Below are positions 8,652 to 17,657 of a stretch of 64,000 nucleotides of DNA, piece after piece (position 1 is the stretch's first letter; every line of letters begins with the position of its first letter). Origin of the DNA: Trichothermofontia sp964536415 (lineage in GTDB: Bacteria; Cyanobacteriota; Cyanobacteriia; B231). The DNA is taken from NCBI GenBank assembly GCA_964536415.1, contig CAZHXN010000009.1:1-64000 (forward strand), read 5' to 3'. Made by a program: the position numbers and the translations under genes. The notes under the pieces are model-generated. The model searched no databases. It had not been told where the DNA came from and saw nothing but the letters and a program-made list of their open reading frames with translations.

Positions 8652-10862
8652 ATGTCACTCTCTCACATCACGATCGCGACACCTGCTGCCTCCTCCTCCC
8701 GTGTCCTCTCCTGCGATCGGCCGGCGCGACGCCGGGTACCGCCCCATAGCCTGGTTTTCATTGATCCAGGCATTGACGCCTATGAGCAATTGGCCAAGGG
8801 TGCATTGCCAGGGGTTGAAGTGATCATCCTGGACCCACAAGAGGACGGCATTGCCCAGATCAGCCAACACCTATTACAGCAACAACAACGTGTCACCAGC
8901 CTGCATCTCGTCTCCCACGGCGAACCGGGTCGGATCTGGTTAGGCGCTACCCGCTTGGACTTGCAGAACTTGATGCACTATGTGCGTCAAATCCACAGTT
9001 GGAGTTATGCCCTAGCGGATTCTGCCGAGGTGCTGATCTACGGGTGTAACGTCGCCCGTGGACGGCGGGGACACATCTTTGTCCAACAACTGAGTCGTCT
9101 GACCGGGGCCAGAGTGGCAGCCTCCTTAGGGTTAACCGGCAATGCCGACCTTGGGGGCGATTGGGAATTGGCCTATCGGACGGGGCCAGTGCGATCGTCC
9201 GTGGCCTTTGAGTCAGCCACATTGGCCGACTATCCGGGTGTCTTAGCCACCATTATTGATGACGGCGATGCGGGTTTTCTCCAAGTGGGAGCCTGGTCAG
9301 TCGCCACGGGTGGCTTTAACGGTGACTTGCGGAGCAGCAATGCCGGGACTAGCGAGAACTTTGTGACCTGGACCTTTGCGAACCTATTGCCAGGGTCCTA
9401 CCGGGTATCAGCAACCTGGGTTCCGCGATCAGGGGCCGCCAGTAACTCACCCTTTACCCTCACGGGGGGGGCACCTTTGACGGTCAACGTCAACCAGCAG
9501 GTGGGTCCCAATGGTCAAGTGGTGGAGACGGGGACCACTTTCCAGGATTTATTAGGGTCCTACACGATCGCGGGCAACAGCCTGACCGTCCAGTTAGCCA
9601 ATAATGCCGATGGCGTTGTCATTGCAGATGCCGTGCGCATTGAGCCCCTGAATGTAATCAGCACGAATCAACCCCCCGTTAATCTTGTGCCAGGGACGCA
9701 GGTGGTTCGCACCAATACACCGTTGCTCTTCTCACCTGCCGCTGGAAATGGGATTAGCGTCACCGATCCCGATGCGGGCAGTAATCCGGTGTTGATTTCC
9801 CTGATTGCCACGAATGGCACACTGACGTTAAACGGCACCAGTGGGCTATCCTTCCCACAGAACGGTGGTGATGGCACCAACGATCGCAGCATGATCTTTA
9901 ACGGCAGCCTCGCCAACGTCAATGCCGCCCTGAATGGTCTGCGCTTTGATCCCGATCCCAACTTTAGTGGCACAGCAACCCTCTCAATCGCCACCAATGA
10001 CCTGGGTAATACCGGGACTGGCGGCCCCTTAATTGACACTGACCTCATTACCATTAATGTGGGGAATTTGATTACCGGCCCAGGACAGCCGGGCAATCCC
10101 ATTTTGCCGCCCGGTATCGATATCAGTATTCCCAGTTTTAATGGCCCCTTTAATCAGATCCTGGGAACCAACGCCAGTGACACGATCCAGGGGACCAGTG
10201 GGAATGATGAGATTTATGGGTATCTGGGGAATGATTTCCTGTTGGGGAACCAGGGACGCGATCGCCTCTTTGGTGGTCAAGATAACGACACCCTGCACGG
10301 CGGTAAGGGCGACGATACGTTATATGGTGGCAAACAGCGTGATCGTCTGTTTGGGGATGAGGGGAACGATGTGCTCCGGGGTGATCTGGATAATGATGTC
10401 CTTTTTGGCGGCCAGGGCAACGATACCCTATTGGGTGGCAAGGAGAATGATCTCCTCTATGGCGATCGAGGCAACGACACCCTGAGTGGCGATAATGGCA
10501 ACGATACGCTGGATGGGAGTAATGAAAAATTTGCTGGTTTTGGCGAGATTGATGTGTTGATGGGGGGGGCAGGCTCTGACTTATTTATCTTGGGCAATCG
10601 CCGTCAGGCATACTATGATGACGGTAACCCCAATACCCCAGGGATTGATGCCTTCGCCCGCATTGCTGACTTTAATATTACCGAGGACTTTATCCAACTC
10701 AGGAGTGGTCTCGATTACTACATTGGGTCTGCTTTCAATACGGCTGCCATCTACATTGATAATGATGGGATACCGGGCACCAGCAGTAATGATGAGCTAA
10801 TTGCTACTCTAGATAATGTGCCAGTCACAGCGAATATTACCCCTCGCTTTATCTTTGTCTAG
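8652..10862 (+). CDS. DUF4347 / golvesin-like / RTX calcium-binding surface protein
   Basis: I place the start at ATG 8652, which has a GGGAAG upstream; ATG 8577 in frame would add 25 residues. From 8652 the 736-residue protein shows: DUF4347 at about 33-190 (LVFIDPGIDAYEQL, LHLVSHGEPGRIWLG, EVLIYGCNVARG), a golvesin C-terminal-like domain at about 200-335 (IIDDGDAGFLQVGAWSVATG, ending VVIADAVRIE), a cadherin-like segment at about 337-472, and a row of RTX nonapeptides (GGQGNDTLLGGKENDLL) at about 510-635, followed by a C-terminal calcium-binding tail. There is no Sec signal. RTX repeats with a C-terminal tail suggest type I secretion, but no transporter genes are adjacent. Likely a large extracellular or cell-surface protein in adhesion or sheath formation; the function is inferred from domains only. 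Confidence 0.85.
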   Translation: MSLSHITIATPAASSSRVLSCDRPARRRVPPHSLVFIDPGIDAYEQLAKGALPGVEVIILDPQEDGIAQISQHLLQQQQRVTSLHLVSHGEPGRIWLGATRLDLQNLMHYVRQIHSWSYALADSAEVLIYGCNVARGRRGHIFVQQLSRLTGARVAASLGLTGNADLGGDWELAYRTGPVRSSVAFESATLADYPGVLATIIDDGDAGFLQVGAWSVATGGFNGDLRSSNAGTSENFVTWTFANLLPGSYRVSATWVPRSGAASNSPFTLTGGAPLTVNVNQQVGPNGQVVETGTTFQDLLGSYTIAGNSLTVQLANNADGVVIADAVRIEPLNVISTNQPPVNLVPGTQVVRTNTPLLFSPAAGNGISVTDPDAGSNPVLISLIATNGTLTLNGTSGLSFPQNGGDGTNDRSMIFNGSLANVNAALNGLRFDPDPNFSGTATLSIATNDLGNTGTGGPLIDTDLITINVGNLITGPGQPGNPILPPGIDISIPSFNGPFNQILGTNASDTIQGTSGNDEIYGYLGNDFLLGNQGRDRLFGGQDNDTLHGGKGDDTLYGGKQRDRLFGDEGNDVLRGDLDNDVLFGGQGNDTLLGGKENDLLYGDRGNDTLSGDNGNDTLDGSNEKFAGFGEIDVLMGGAGSDLFILGNRRQAYYDDGNPNTPGIDAFARIADFNITEDFIQLRSGLDYYIGSAFNTAAIYIDNDGIPGTSSNDELIATLDNVPVTANITPRFIFV

Positions 10863-10989
10863 TTAATCGGTGAGTGTTCTTAAAACCAAGACCCTCACCG
10901 CTGATTAATTGACCAATCTTTTCCCCTCATGGGAGGAGTGAGAAGTGAGGTAAGAAGGAAGAAAGGTCTGCTTCTCCTGGTTGACTGAC

Positions 10990-11240
10990 CAATCTTTTCC
11001 CCGCATCCCTAAATCCCTTCTCCCAGCCCCCCTAACCCCCCGTTTGCGGGGGGATGGGGCGAAGGGGAGTCGGATTTTTAAATCCCTCTCCCGTTCTGGG
11101 AGAGGGATTTAGGGTGAGGGTCGCACCAGTGAGATGCACCCCGAAGGGACTTGAACCCCAAAATCTGGCTCGAAGGCTTCGTCCGCTCTGGGAGAGAGGT
11201 TGGGGTGAGGGTGCTTTGGGTTTTGTCAGTTAATCAACCC
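10990..11240. repeat. Dispersed GC-rich intergenic repeat, copy C (type I plus type II in tandem)
   Basis: The 618-bp gap between the RTX gene and the next gene is mostly repeat. Type I modules (CCCCCCGTTTGCGGGGGG, GGCGAAGGGGAGTCGGATTT, CCCTCTCCCGTTCTGGGAGA) are followed directly by type II modules (GACTTGAACCCCAAAATCTG, GAAGGCTTCGTCCGCTCTGG, ending in GTTTTGTCAG). Two copies of TGACCAATCTTTTCCCC also occur near 10911 and 10986. The rest of the gap (11241-11480) has no recognisable gene. Confidence 0.7.
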
Positions 11241-11480
11241 TCATCAACTATCCGAATTGAGCCTGCCAATTGAAGAGATGTAACGTTTTCCCTCGAATTG
11301 CTTCACGCTTAAGGCGAGTCTGAGTTGAGAGATCGACAATGGATATTAAGAGGGCCTAAGCAACCTTTCGGTGCTGACGAAGGAGCAAAAGTCTCTCCAC
11401 CGGGGCTGAAAGCCTGAGTGGGGCGATCGGCAAGCGGGCGATCGCCTAATCCGCCAATCGTTTCAGATGGGGGAATCCAG

Positions 11481-11885
11481 ATGATGCAATACCGATGGAG
11501 TCTTATCGGCGGGCTGCTGCTTACCGCAGCGACAGCCTTACCGGTTACTGCCGAAACCCTGGTTTCAGACAGTGGCCTAACCCATATTTATGGCTATCAA
11601 TTTACCCACTACCCTGGTGATATTATTGAGTACACTACTGAGGTCAATGGGCGTCGCTATCTCGGCACAATTAACGTCACTACGGTTGGCAACAGTTTGG
11701 TGCGGGGGTGGTTTAGCGATCGTGATCAGGGGGGCGATTTTGGTTGTACGGGGGAAGTGAGCATCCAATTTGTGGGCAACAATCGCTATATTTCGGTATG
11801 GCGCGTGGGGGGTACAGCTAGTCCCTACGTCGTCTGTCCCCAGGCAGGGACAACCGCCCGCCTGAATATGCGTGCCTATCCTTAG
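11481..11885 (+). CDS. Small secreted protein, unknown function
   Basis: Starting at ATG 11481 the product has 134 residues with a clear Sec signal peptide: MMQYRWSLIGGLLLTAATAL and a likely cleavage after PVTA. The mature part of about 110 residues looks beta-rich (YGYQFTHYPGDIIEYTTEV, GTINVTTVGNSLVRGWF) and contains only two cysteines (FGCTGEV and VVCPQ), which could form a disulfide. An in-frame start at 11418 would bury the signal peptide and is unlikely. I do not recognise the family. Probably periplasmic or extracellular. It ends 81 bp before the isoaspartyl peptidase start, so co-transcription is possible. Confidence 0.6.
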   Translation: MMQYRWSLIGGLLLTAATALPVTAETLVSDSGLTHIYGYQFTHYPGDIIEYTTEVNGRRYLGTINVTTVGNSLVRGWFSDRDQGGDFGCTGEVSIQFVGNNRYISVWRVGGTASPYVVCPQAGTTARLNMRAYP

Positions 11886-11899
11886 ATAGCCAGATAGCC
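11884..11899. repeat. 8-bp perfect tandem duplication at a stop codon
   Basis: AGATAGCC is repeated at 11884-11891 and 11892-11899, beginning within the TAG stop of the small secreted-protein gene. Confidence 0.9.
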
Positions 11900-11966
11900 A
11901 TTGCCCCTTCAGCCCCTAAAATAGGATGGCAATCTAAGGCAATTGGACATCACAGACGAGGCAGGG

Positions 11967-12902
11967 ATGCAACCCAAGTTAATCATTCACGGCGGTGCGG
12001 GCAGTTCCCTTAAGGGGAAGGGTGGCGTTGAGGCCGTGCGACGATCGCTCTTGAGTATCCTGGAAACCGTTTACAACTCCCTATTAGCAGGCCAAAGCGC
12101 CCAGGATGCCGTGGTTCAGGGGTGTCAACTACTCGAGGATGATCCCCGCTTTAATGCGGGGACGGGATCGGTATTGCAGTCGGATGGCCAGATTCGCATG
12201 AGTGCCTCGCTGATGGTGGGGACGACCCAACGATTTAGCGGTGTCATTAACGTCATGCGGGTGAAAAATCCGATTCAATTGGCGGCCTTTTTACAACAGC
12301 AGCCAGACCGGATTCTGTCGGATGTGGGTGCCCTGGAGTTAGTGCGTGAGTTGCAGCTACCCCCCTATCAACCCCTTACGGAACAACGCCTCCAGGAATG
12401 GCTCCAGGATCGGCAGAATAACTTCCAACGATCGATGGCGGATGTGGTCGCGGCGGGTGAAACGACCCCAGAGGGACGCTATGGCACGATCGGTGTCGTT
12501 GCCCTGGATCAAGCCGGACGCATCGCCGCCGGGACCTCTACGGGGGGTAAAGGCTTCGAGCGCATTGGTCGGGTTAGCGATTCCGCCATGCCCGCCGGGA
12601 ACTACGCCACAGCCCACGCCGGCATTAGCTGTACGGGGATTGGGGAAGACATTGTGGATGAAGCCCTCGCCGCCCGCATTGTTGTGCGGGTCACCGACGG
12701 TCTGTCCCTATATGACGCCTTCGATCGCTCCTTCCAGGAAGCCCAACATCGCCAACGGGACCTCGGCGCGATCGGTCTCGATGCAACTGGAAATATCGCC
12801 TGGGGTAAAACCAGTGAAGTCCTCCTAGCCGCTTACCACACCGGCGAACGCATGGGCGACACCCTGGAGTGGCCCGGTGATGCCCGCGTAGGCCACCCCT
12901 AA
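11967..12902 (+). CDS. Isoaspartyl peptidase / plant-type L-asparaginase
   Basis: This Ntn-hydrolase family enzyme removes beta-aspartyl residues from peptides and hydrolyses L-asparagine. The 311-residue precursor (ATG 11967, preceded by GAGGCAGGG) begins MQPKLIIHGGAGS, the family's signature start. The autoproteolysis site is RYGTIGVVALD, where the Thr becomes the N-terminal nucleophile of the beta subunit. The TSTGGKGFERIGRVSDSAMPAGNYA segment with Arg and Asp substrate ligands follows, then GISCTGIGEDIV. Length and motifs are normal, so it should be active after self-cleavage. It may help recycle damaged protein or cyanophycin-derived beta-aspartyl dipeptides. Confidence 0.88.
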   Translation: MQPKLIIHGGAGSSLKGKGGVEAVRRSLLSILETVYNSLLAGQSAQDAVVQGCQLLEDDPRFNAGTGSVLQSDGQIRMSASLMVGTTQRFSGVINVMRVKNPIQLAAFLQQQPDRILSDVGALELVRELQLPPYQPLTEQRLQEWLQDRQNNFQRSMADVVAAGETTPEGRYGTIGVVALDQAGRIAAGTSTGGKGFERIGRVSDSAMPAGNYATAHAGISCTGIGEDIVDEALAARIVVRVTDGLSLYDAFDRSFQEAQHRQRDLGAIGLDATGNIAWGKTSEVLLAAYHTGERMGDTLEWPGDARVGHP

Positions 12903-13059
12903 ATGGCCTCAGCACAGCGTTATCGATATAGCGTTTATCGCTCCAGTTCTAGAGGTACCCGGAGATCTAAAATTGACGAACTGGCGTGATCGGCTGTTAG
13001 GATTGCGCCGCGATCGTGCCCTTCCGACAAAATCTCCCCCATCCCCTCCTGAGATTCCC
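12903..13059. other. Short intergenic stretch with clustered six-base palindromes
   Basis: Between the peptidase gene and the preferred ilvA start lie ATCGAT, TCTAGA, GGTACC and AGATCT, the last three within 21 bases (12948-12968). The cluster resembles a polylinker but is most likely coincidental in a palindrome-rich genome. A TTG at 12973 could extend ilvA upstream by 29 codons. Confidence 0.4.
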
Positions 13060-14571
13060 ATGTATTGCGACTATCTGGTCCAAATCCTCACCGCCCGCGT
13101 CTACGATGTGGCCCAGGAAACCCCCCTGGAGGTCGCTCCGAACCTATCGGCCCGCCTTGACAACCAACTCCTGCTCAAACGCGAAGACATGCAATCGGTC
13201 TTTTCGTTTAAGTTGCGGGGAGCCTACAACAAAATGGTACAACTGCCGCCCGATCGCTTGGCCCAGGGGGTGATTGCCGCCTCTGCGGGGAACCATGCCC
13301 AGGGGGTTGCCCTGGCCGCCCGTCACCTCGGAACCCGTGCGATTATCGTCATGCCCGTTACTACGCCCCAGGTCAAAATTGATGCAGTGCGTGCCCGGGG
13401 TGGTGTGGTGGTCCTCGAAGGAGATACCTACGACGATGCCTGCGCCCATGCCCGCCAGTTAGCTGCCGAGAAAGCCTTAACCTTTATCCATCCCTTCGAT
13501 GATCCGGATGTGATTGCCGGACAGGGGACGATCGGCATGGAAATCCTGCGCCAATACCAGCAGCCCATCCATGCGATCTTTGTAGCGATCGGCGGGGGGG
13601 GCCTCATCTCCGGCATTGGCGCCTATATCAAACGACTGCGACCGGAGATCAAGATCATTGGTGTGGAACCAGTAGACGCCGATGCCATGGCCCGATCGCT
13701 CCAGGTGGGGAAGCGGGTCCACCTGTCCCAAGTGGGGCTGTTTGCCGATGGGGTGGCCGTGCGGCAGGTGGGGGCAGAGACCTTTCGTCTGTGTCAGCAA
13801 TATGTGGATGAGGTGATCCTGGTAGATACCGATGCCACCTGTGCGGCGATTAAGGATGTGTTTGAAGACACGCGATCGATTTTAGAACCCGCCGGGGCAC
13901 TGGCGATCGCTGGGGCAAAAGCCTACGTGGAACGGGAAGCCCTCCAGGGACAAACCCTGGTCGCCGTAGCCAGTGGGGCCAACATGAACTTCGATCGCCT
14001 GCGGTTTGTGGCGGAACGGGCTGAGCTAGGGGAACAACGGGAGGCCATTTTTGCCGTGGCGATCCCCGAAGGCCCCGGTAGCCTGCGCCAGTTTTGCCAG
14101 TGCATTGGGCGACGCAACCTGACCGAATTTAACTATCGCATTGCCGATCGCCAGGAAGCCCATATTTTCGTAGGTCTGCAAATCAAAGACCGGGCGGATG
14201 CAGCCAATATGGCCCAAAAGTTTGAGGCCTGTGGGTTTCGGACACTGGATTTAACCGATGACGAACTCACCAAACTGCACCTACGCCACATGGTCGGTGG
14301 CCACTCCCCCCTCGCCCACGATGAATTGCTCTATCGGTTCGAGTTTCCCGAACGTCCCGGTGCCCTGATGAAGTTCGTCACCTCCATGAGTCCGGATTGG
14401 AATATTAGCCTGTTCCACTATCGCAATAACGGGGCAGACTATGGCCGGATTGTCGTCGGGATGCAGGTCCCCCCCCACGAGATGCCAGAGTGGCAGACTT
14501 TTCTGGACAGCTTGGGCTACCGCTACTGGGATGAAAGCCAGAATCCAGCGTACAAGCTCTTCCTGGGGTAA
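13060..14571 (+). CDS. ilvA: Threonine ammonia-lyase, biosynthetic (IlvA)
   Basis: This PLP enzyme converts L-threonine to 2-oxobutanoate, the first committed step of isoleucine synthesis. From ATG 13060 it has 503 residues, close to E. coli IlvA (514), and begins MYCDYLVQILTARVYDVAQ as in homologues. A TTG at 12973 is possible but adds a non-conserved tail. The PLP lysine is in SVFSFKLRGAYNK (Lys51), the cofactor phosphate loop is AIGGGGLISGIG, and two ACT-like regulatory domains occupy about residues 325-503 (AIPEGPGSLRQFCQCIG and FEFPERPGALMKFVT). The two ACT-like modules are the form inhibited by isoleucine in studied enzymes. It stands alone, followed by a terminator-like repeat. Confidence 0.93.
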   Translation: MYCDYLVQILTARVYDVAQETPLEVAPNLSARLDNQLLLKREDMQSVFSFKLRGAYNKMVQLPPDRLAQGVIAASAGNHAQGVALAARHLGTRAIIVMPVTTPQVKIDAVRARGGVVVLEGDTYDDACAHARQLAAEKALTFIHPFDDPDVIAGQGTIGMEILRQYQQPIHAIFVAIGGGGLISGIGAYIKRLRPEIKIIGVEPVDADAMARSLQVGKRVHLSQVGLFADGVAVRQVGAETFRLCQQYVDEVILVDTDATCAAIKDVFEDTRSILEPAGALAIAGAKAYVEREALQGQTLVAVASGANMNFDRLRFVAERAELGEQREAIFAVAIPEGPGSLRQFCQCIGRRNLTEFNYRIADRQEAHIFVGLQIKDRADAANMAQKFEACGFRTLDLTDDELTKLHLRHMVGGHSPLAHDELLYRFEFPERPGALMKFVTSMSPDWNISLFHYRNNGADYGRIVVGMQVPPHEMPEWQTFLDSLGYRYWDESQNPAYKLFLG

Positions 14572-14607
14572 GGGTAAAGCTAGGGGAGCATCCCCGTTTG
14601 ACAACAG

Positions 14608-14748
14608 GCAGCCCTCATCCCCCAACCCCTTCTCCCGGCCTCCCGGCCCCCCGTTCGCGGGGGGGCGAAGGGGAGCCGGATTGGCAAGTCTCGCGCCCGT
14701 TCTGGGAGAGGGATTTAGGGTAAGGGTCGCAAAGGTGGGATGCTCCCA
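14608..14748. repeat. Dispersed GC-rich intergenic repeat, copy D (type I)
   Basis: This follows ilvA. Modules are CAACCCCTTCTCCC, CCCCCGTTCGCGGGGGGG, GGCGAAGGGGAGCCGGATTG and GGGAGAGGGATTTAGGGTAA, in the same order as at 11.0 kb and in reverse orientation relative to 1.5 kb. The remainder up to 14908 is the leader of the RRM gene. Confidence 0.7.
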
Positions 14749-14908
14749 AACCGAATCATCTTTTTTTCGTCAGGACGGACAATCTACGTTAGGATGGAAA
14801 CTGAGGCTTCATATCGGTGTTCAGTTGCAGGTTCACTAGGTTCTAGGTTGACGGACAACTCCCCGATTGATTCATTGAGTTCTCTACATTGTTTGCATGG
14901 AGTAGTTC

Positions 14909-15229
14909 ATGTCGATCTATATTGGTAACCTGCCGTATCAGGTAGACGAAGAGGCTGTTAAAGAAGTCTTTGCTGAGTACGGTACCGTGAGTCGCGTCCA
15001 ACTGCCGGTGGATCGGGAAACAGGCCGGATGCGGGGGTTTGGCTTCATCGAAATGTCCTCAGAAGCCGAGGAAGACGCAGCGATCGATGCCCTGGATGGG
15101 GCTGAATGGATGGGTCGCGATCTGAAGGTCAATAAAGCGCGTCCCCGTGAAGAGCGGGCACCCTCCGGTAATCGGGGCGGTGGCGGTCAGCGTCGCCCCA
15201 GTGGTAACGGCGGTGGGCGTCGTTACTAA
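14909..15229 (+). CDS. Glycine-rich RNA-binding protein with one RRM (cyanobacterial Rbp)
   Basis: The 106-residue protein has one RNA recognition motif at residues 2-80, with RNP2 IYIGNL at 3-8 and RNP1 RGFGFIEM near 43-50. An Arg/Gly-rich tail (GNRGGGGQRR, GNGGGRRY) follows. Cyanobacterial Rbp proteins bind single-stranded RNA and many are cold-induced; the glycine-rich tail marks the cold-regulated subtype. GGAG lies 6 bases before the ATG. The leader has a three-fold AGGTT repeat near 14830-14852. The gene precedes rpsU, an arrangement reported for several cyanobacteria, and a strong hairpin separates the two. Confidence 0.93.
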   Translation: MSIYIGNLPYQVDEEAVKEVFAEYGTVSRVQLPVDRETGRMRGFGFIEMSSEAEEDAAIDALDGAEWMGRDLKVNKARPREERAPSGNRGGGGQRRPSGNGGGRRY

Positions 15230-15275
15230 GACACATCGTCATTAGAAATTGCCAAGGCGAAGACCCCGCAGCAGT

Positions 15276-15316
15276 CGGAGGATGGGGTGTTGAACCAGCC
15301 CTATCCTCCGCTTTTG
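15276..15316 (+). terminator. Intrinsic terminator between RRM gene and rpsU
   Basis: CGGAGGATGGGG (15276-15287) pairs with CCCTATCCTCCG (15299-15310) with a single G-U pair, an 11-base loop and a following CTTTTGATT. This could end the RRM transcript or partly read through into rpsU. Confidence 0.7.
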
Positions 15317-15466
15317 ATTAGTTGCCTAGGGAAAACAGCGAGGGTATCGCATCGAAACGGGTTAAGACAAGCTAAAGGCTTAGCGTTGCGATCGCGGTCT
15401 TGCTAGCGATTGATGCCCAGCGTATTCGTGTTCAGAGTTTGATATCTATAGATGGAGTGATATAGC

Positions 15467-15673
15467 ATGGCGCAAGTGATTTTGGGTGAGAACGAAGGCA
15501 TTGAATCGGCCTTACGTCGCTTCAAACGCCAGGTTTCCAAGGCCGATATTTTTGCCGATATGAAGAAGAATCGGCACTTTGAGACGCCTCTACAAAAGGC
15601 TAAGCGGAAAGCCCTCGCCCGCCGCAAGAAGCGTCGTTTCCGCTCCACCTCCCGCACTCGCGATCAAGTCTAA
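15467..15673 (+). CDS. rpsU: 30S ribosomal protein S21
   Basis: The 68-residue, strongly basic protein shows the S21 pattern: VILGENEGIESALRRFKRQV at the N-terminus, then KADIFADMKKNRHFETPLQK, then a Lys/Arg-rich tail (KRKALARRKKRRF). It is a little longer than E. coli S21 (71 including its own tail) in a normal range. It joins the small subunit near the platform and helps initiation on mRNA. Pairing of rpsU with an RRM gene just upstream is known from cyanobacteria. Confidence 0.95.
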   Translation: MAQVILGENEGIESALRRFKRQVSKADIFADMKKNRHFETPLQKAKRKALARRKKRRFRSTSRTRDQV

Positions 15674-15766
15674 GGACTGCTCAACTCGCTGAGTGTGCCA
15701 ATCCTTGCCCATGCACGCATAACGGGCAGGTTGCACCGAATCTAACCAGTATTTTATTCCCTAACG

Positions 15767-15796
15767 GCCTAGCGTTGAGAAACGGTCTAGGCTTTC
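15767..15796 (+). terminator. Terminator after rpsU
   Basis: GCCTAGCGTT and AACGGTCTAGGC form a hairpin (15767-15792) followed by TTTCATT, placed about 95 bp after the rpsU stop. Confidence 0.55.
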
Positions 15797-15833
15797 ATTA
15801 TTGTTATCGGCTCTCCGTAAAGCAGGTTGTGCC

Positions 15834-16603
15834 ATGAAACCGGGCTATGCCCTTGGGTTAACCCTTAGTTTATGCATCAGCACGGCTCCGATCGCGGCGC
15901 AAACAGCACGAATGGCCCACCCTTCGCTGCCGCTGCGTTCTCCATTGGCCTTGCGTCCCGATCGCTGTCATCCGCCCCTTGATGCGACTCAACCGCAATA
16001 CATTATTGGCTATGGCAGCTTAATGGAAACAGCCTCTAAGGAGCGTACAGCCCCAACGGCGGGGGAAAACTTACCCATTCTGCTGAGGGGGTTTGAACGC
16101 GGTTGGTTTATGCGGGGATCGAGCGACAGCCCAACGACCTATCTCGGCGCGATCGCGAACTCCCAGGCAAGCATGAATGCGGTGATTTACCGGGTACCCC
16201 TACTGCAGGAAGTAGAAGCCACGGATATCCGAGAAGGGGGCTATTGCCGTTTCCCTGTGAATCCTCAACAAATCGTAATGCTGGACCGTTCGGTCACCCC
16301 TCAGGGACAAATTTGGATTTATGTGGTTCCCCCCGATCGCGTCGCTACGCCCAGTGCCGATTTCCCGATCGTGCAGAGTTATGTGGAATCATGCTGGGGT
16401 GGTGCCTGGAAATTGAGAAAAATTTTGCGATCGCGAAATTTGCCGAGATGTGTGTGACCACAACCACGGGCTGGTCGCAGCATTGGGTGAACGATCGCAT
16501 CTATCCCCGGCGTCCGTTTATTTACCAACCGCGATCGCGAGAAATCGATCAGGCGTTAGGAACGATCCTCCCGGATCTATTGCCCTTGAGAAAAATTGAA
16601 TAG
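15834..16603 (+). pseudogene. Gamma-glutamylcyclotransferase-like secreted protein, frameshifted
   Basis: The ATG at 15834 starts a signal peptide (MKPGYALGLTLSLCISTAPI, cleavage near IAA-Q). The fold's substrate-loop motif IIGYGSLM follows, as in gamma-glutamylcyclotransferase/AIG2-like proteins, and then RGFERGWF and EGGYCRFPV. Near 16397-16405 the reading frame shifts: YVESCWGG should continue as CLEIEKNFAIAKFAEMCV, which is encoded one frame over and runs to 16603 (REIDQALGTILPDLLPLRKIE). One missing base in the TGGGGTGGTGCC stretch explains it. As read, the protein ends at 16457 after a nonsense tail. It may be a true lesion or a base-calling error in a G-rich stretch. Confidence 0.7.
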
Positions 16604-16625
16604 CACGCGTATTCGTAGAGGGAAA

Positions 16626-16952
16626 TTACCCATTGCCTTCTTCAGTGGCTTCGTTACGAATGTCAGGGGAACTATTGTAGAGGGCATCCAGACGTTCCCG
16701 CGCATCATCCACCGACAACGATCGCATCACTAACAAAGGTTCATTGACCACACGGCCCGATTCATCCAGGAGTTCGGGATGGGGAGTGGGTTGTGCCGAC
16801 TGGTTTGCATCGGTCCCGGCAAACGGATAGCCCAAGTGGGAGTGGGTGCGACGGGCCTCGGCCACATTCAGGGTTAAGAGATTGCGGAACAGGTTGACGA
16901 TCGCGATCAAGGCCAAGATAGTAAATGCCAGGATATAGATGAGGTGTAGCAT
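16626..16952 (-). CDS. Small membrane protein, DUF2973-like
   Basis: The 108-residue product begins MLHLIYILAFTILALIAIVN, a single membrane helix, followed by FRNLLTLNV and a soluble tail with a histidine/proline-rich middle (GTDANQSAQPTPHPELLDES) and a short amphipathic segment (LSVDDARERLDALYN). This is the pattern of the cyanobacterial DUF2973 family, whose function is unknown. It lies 160 bp from the DUF2605 gene on the same strand; I recall these two families often occurring together, which suggests a shared role. Confidence 0.7.
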   Translation of the reverse strand: MLHLIYILAFTILALIAIVNLFRNLLTLNVAEARRTHSHLGYPFAGTDANQSAQPTPHPELLDESGRVVNEPLLVMRSLSVDDARERLDALYNSSPDIRNEATEEGNG

Positions 16953-17112
16953 GACTTTCTCCCTTTCAGGCCAGTCGGCCTTGCGCCAGTGTGAATTAGA
17001 GTCGTCTTGAAGTCTTAATAAAAAGCTTATCTAGAAAGCTTACCGAAATCCGAGTGATTATGACGGCACCCGTGTGGGTACGTCTAGGGGCGTACCTCCC
17101 TGGGGCATTGGC

Positions 17113-17448
17113 TTAGGTCCCGGCAGGAAAATTCGCGGCCCGCTCTGCCCGGAAGCGAGCCGAAACCCGCCAACATTCCATCAACAATTGATGCCAGGGG
17201 ACCAACACCGCCATCTCTACCCCCACCGTTCCCTCGGTCGCCAGGAAAAGGGATTTGGCCGTACTAACCTCGCGCTGGGCCTGTTTAACCCGATCGAGGA
17301 GATCGGCCTGTACCGCCGCTTCCAAGAAGGGGATGTCTTCGGTCTCCAGTAGCGTCTGCGATCGGGCAAACCAATCCTGGAAATCGTTCAAAAGGGGTTC
17401 TAAAACTGTCTTCAGGAGATCGGGATCAGGCAAGCCAGACTTAAACAT
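17113..17448 (-). CDS. DUF2605 family protein
   Basis: Using ATG 17448 the protein has 111 residues, MFKSGLPDPDLLKTVLEPLL onward; an in-frame upstream start (17490) would add an unconserved leader. The sequence appears all-alpha, with conserved-looking DFQDWFARSQTLLETEDIPF, a QAQREV helix and PWHQLLMECWRVSARFRAE at the C-terminus. It matches my memory of cyanobacterial DUF2605, a family without known function. No signal peptide or membrane segment is visible. It lies upstream of the DUF2973-like gene and is probably co-transcribed with it. Confidence 0.7.
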   Translation of the reverse strand: MFKSGLPDPDLLKTVLEPLLNDFQDWFARSQTLLETEDIPFLEAAVQADLLDRVKQAQREVSTAKSLFLATEGTVGVEMAVLVPWHQLLMECWRVSARFRAERAANFPAGT

Positions 17449-17657
17449 GGTGATCTGATCGAGTTGAGTGAATGGTCGAGATGGATGCAAAAATCTATAT
17501 TCCTAAGCTTAACGCAATTTATACTTTGTAATATTTTGCGATCAGAACGGGAATAGTCCATCCAGCGTCAAGGTTCGAGCCGGGTTGGGCAGGCGGGATC
17601 GCGGAAAGCGCTATACCATAGAGGCATTAGAAACTGGCTGGGGCAGGCTGATCTACA

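Noticed and set aside
8652..10862. Type I secretion locus for the RTX protein
   Set aside because: The neighbouring genes are unrelated; no HlyB/HlyD-like genes are in this window.
12948..12968. Vector-like polylinker (TCTAGA, GGTACC, AGATCT) before ilvA
   Set aside because: Only three sites with normal flanking DNA and no vector sequence; the genome is generally palindrome-rich, so this is most likely chance.
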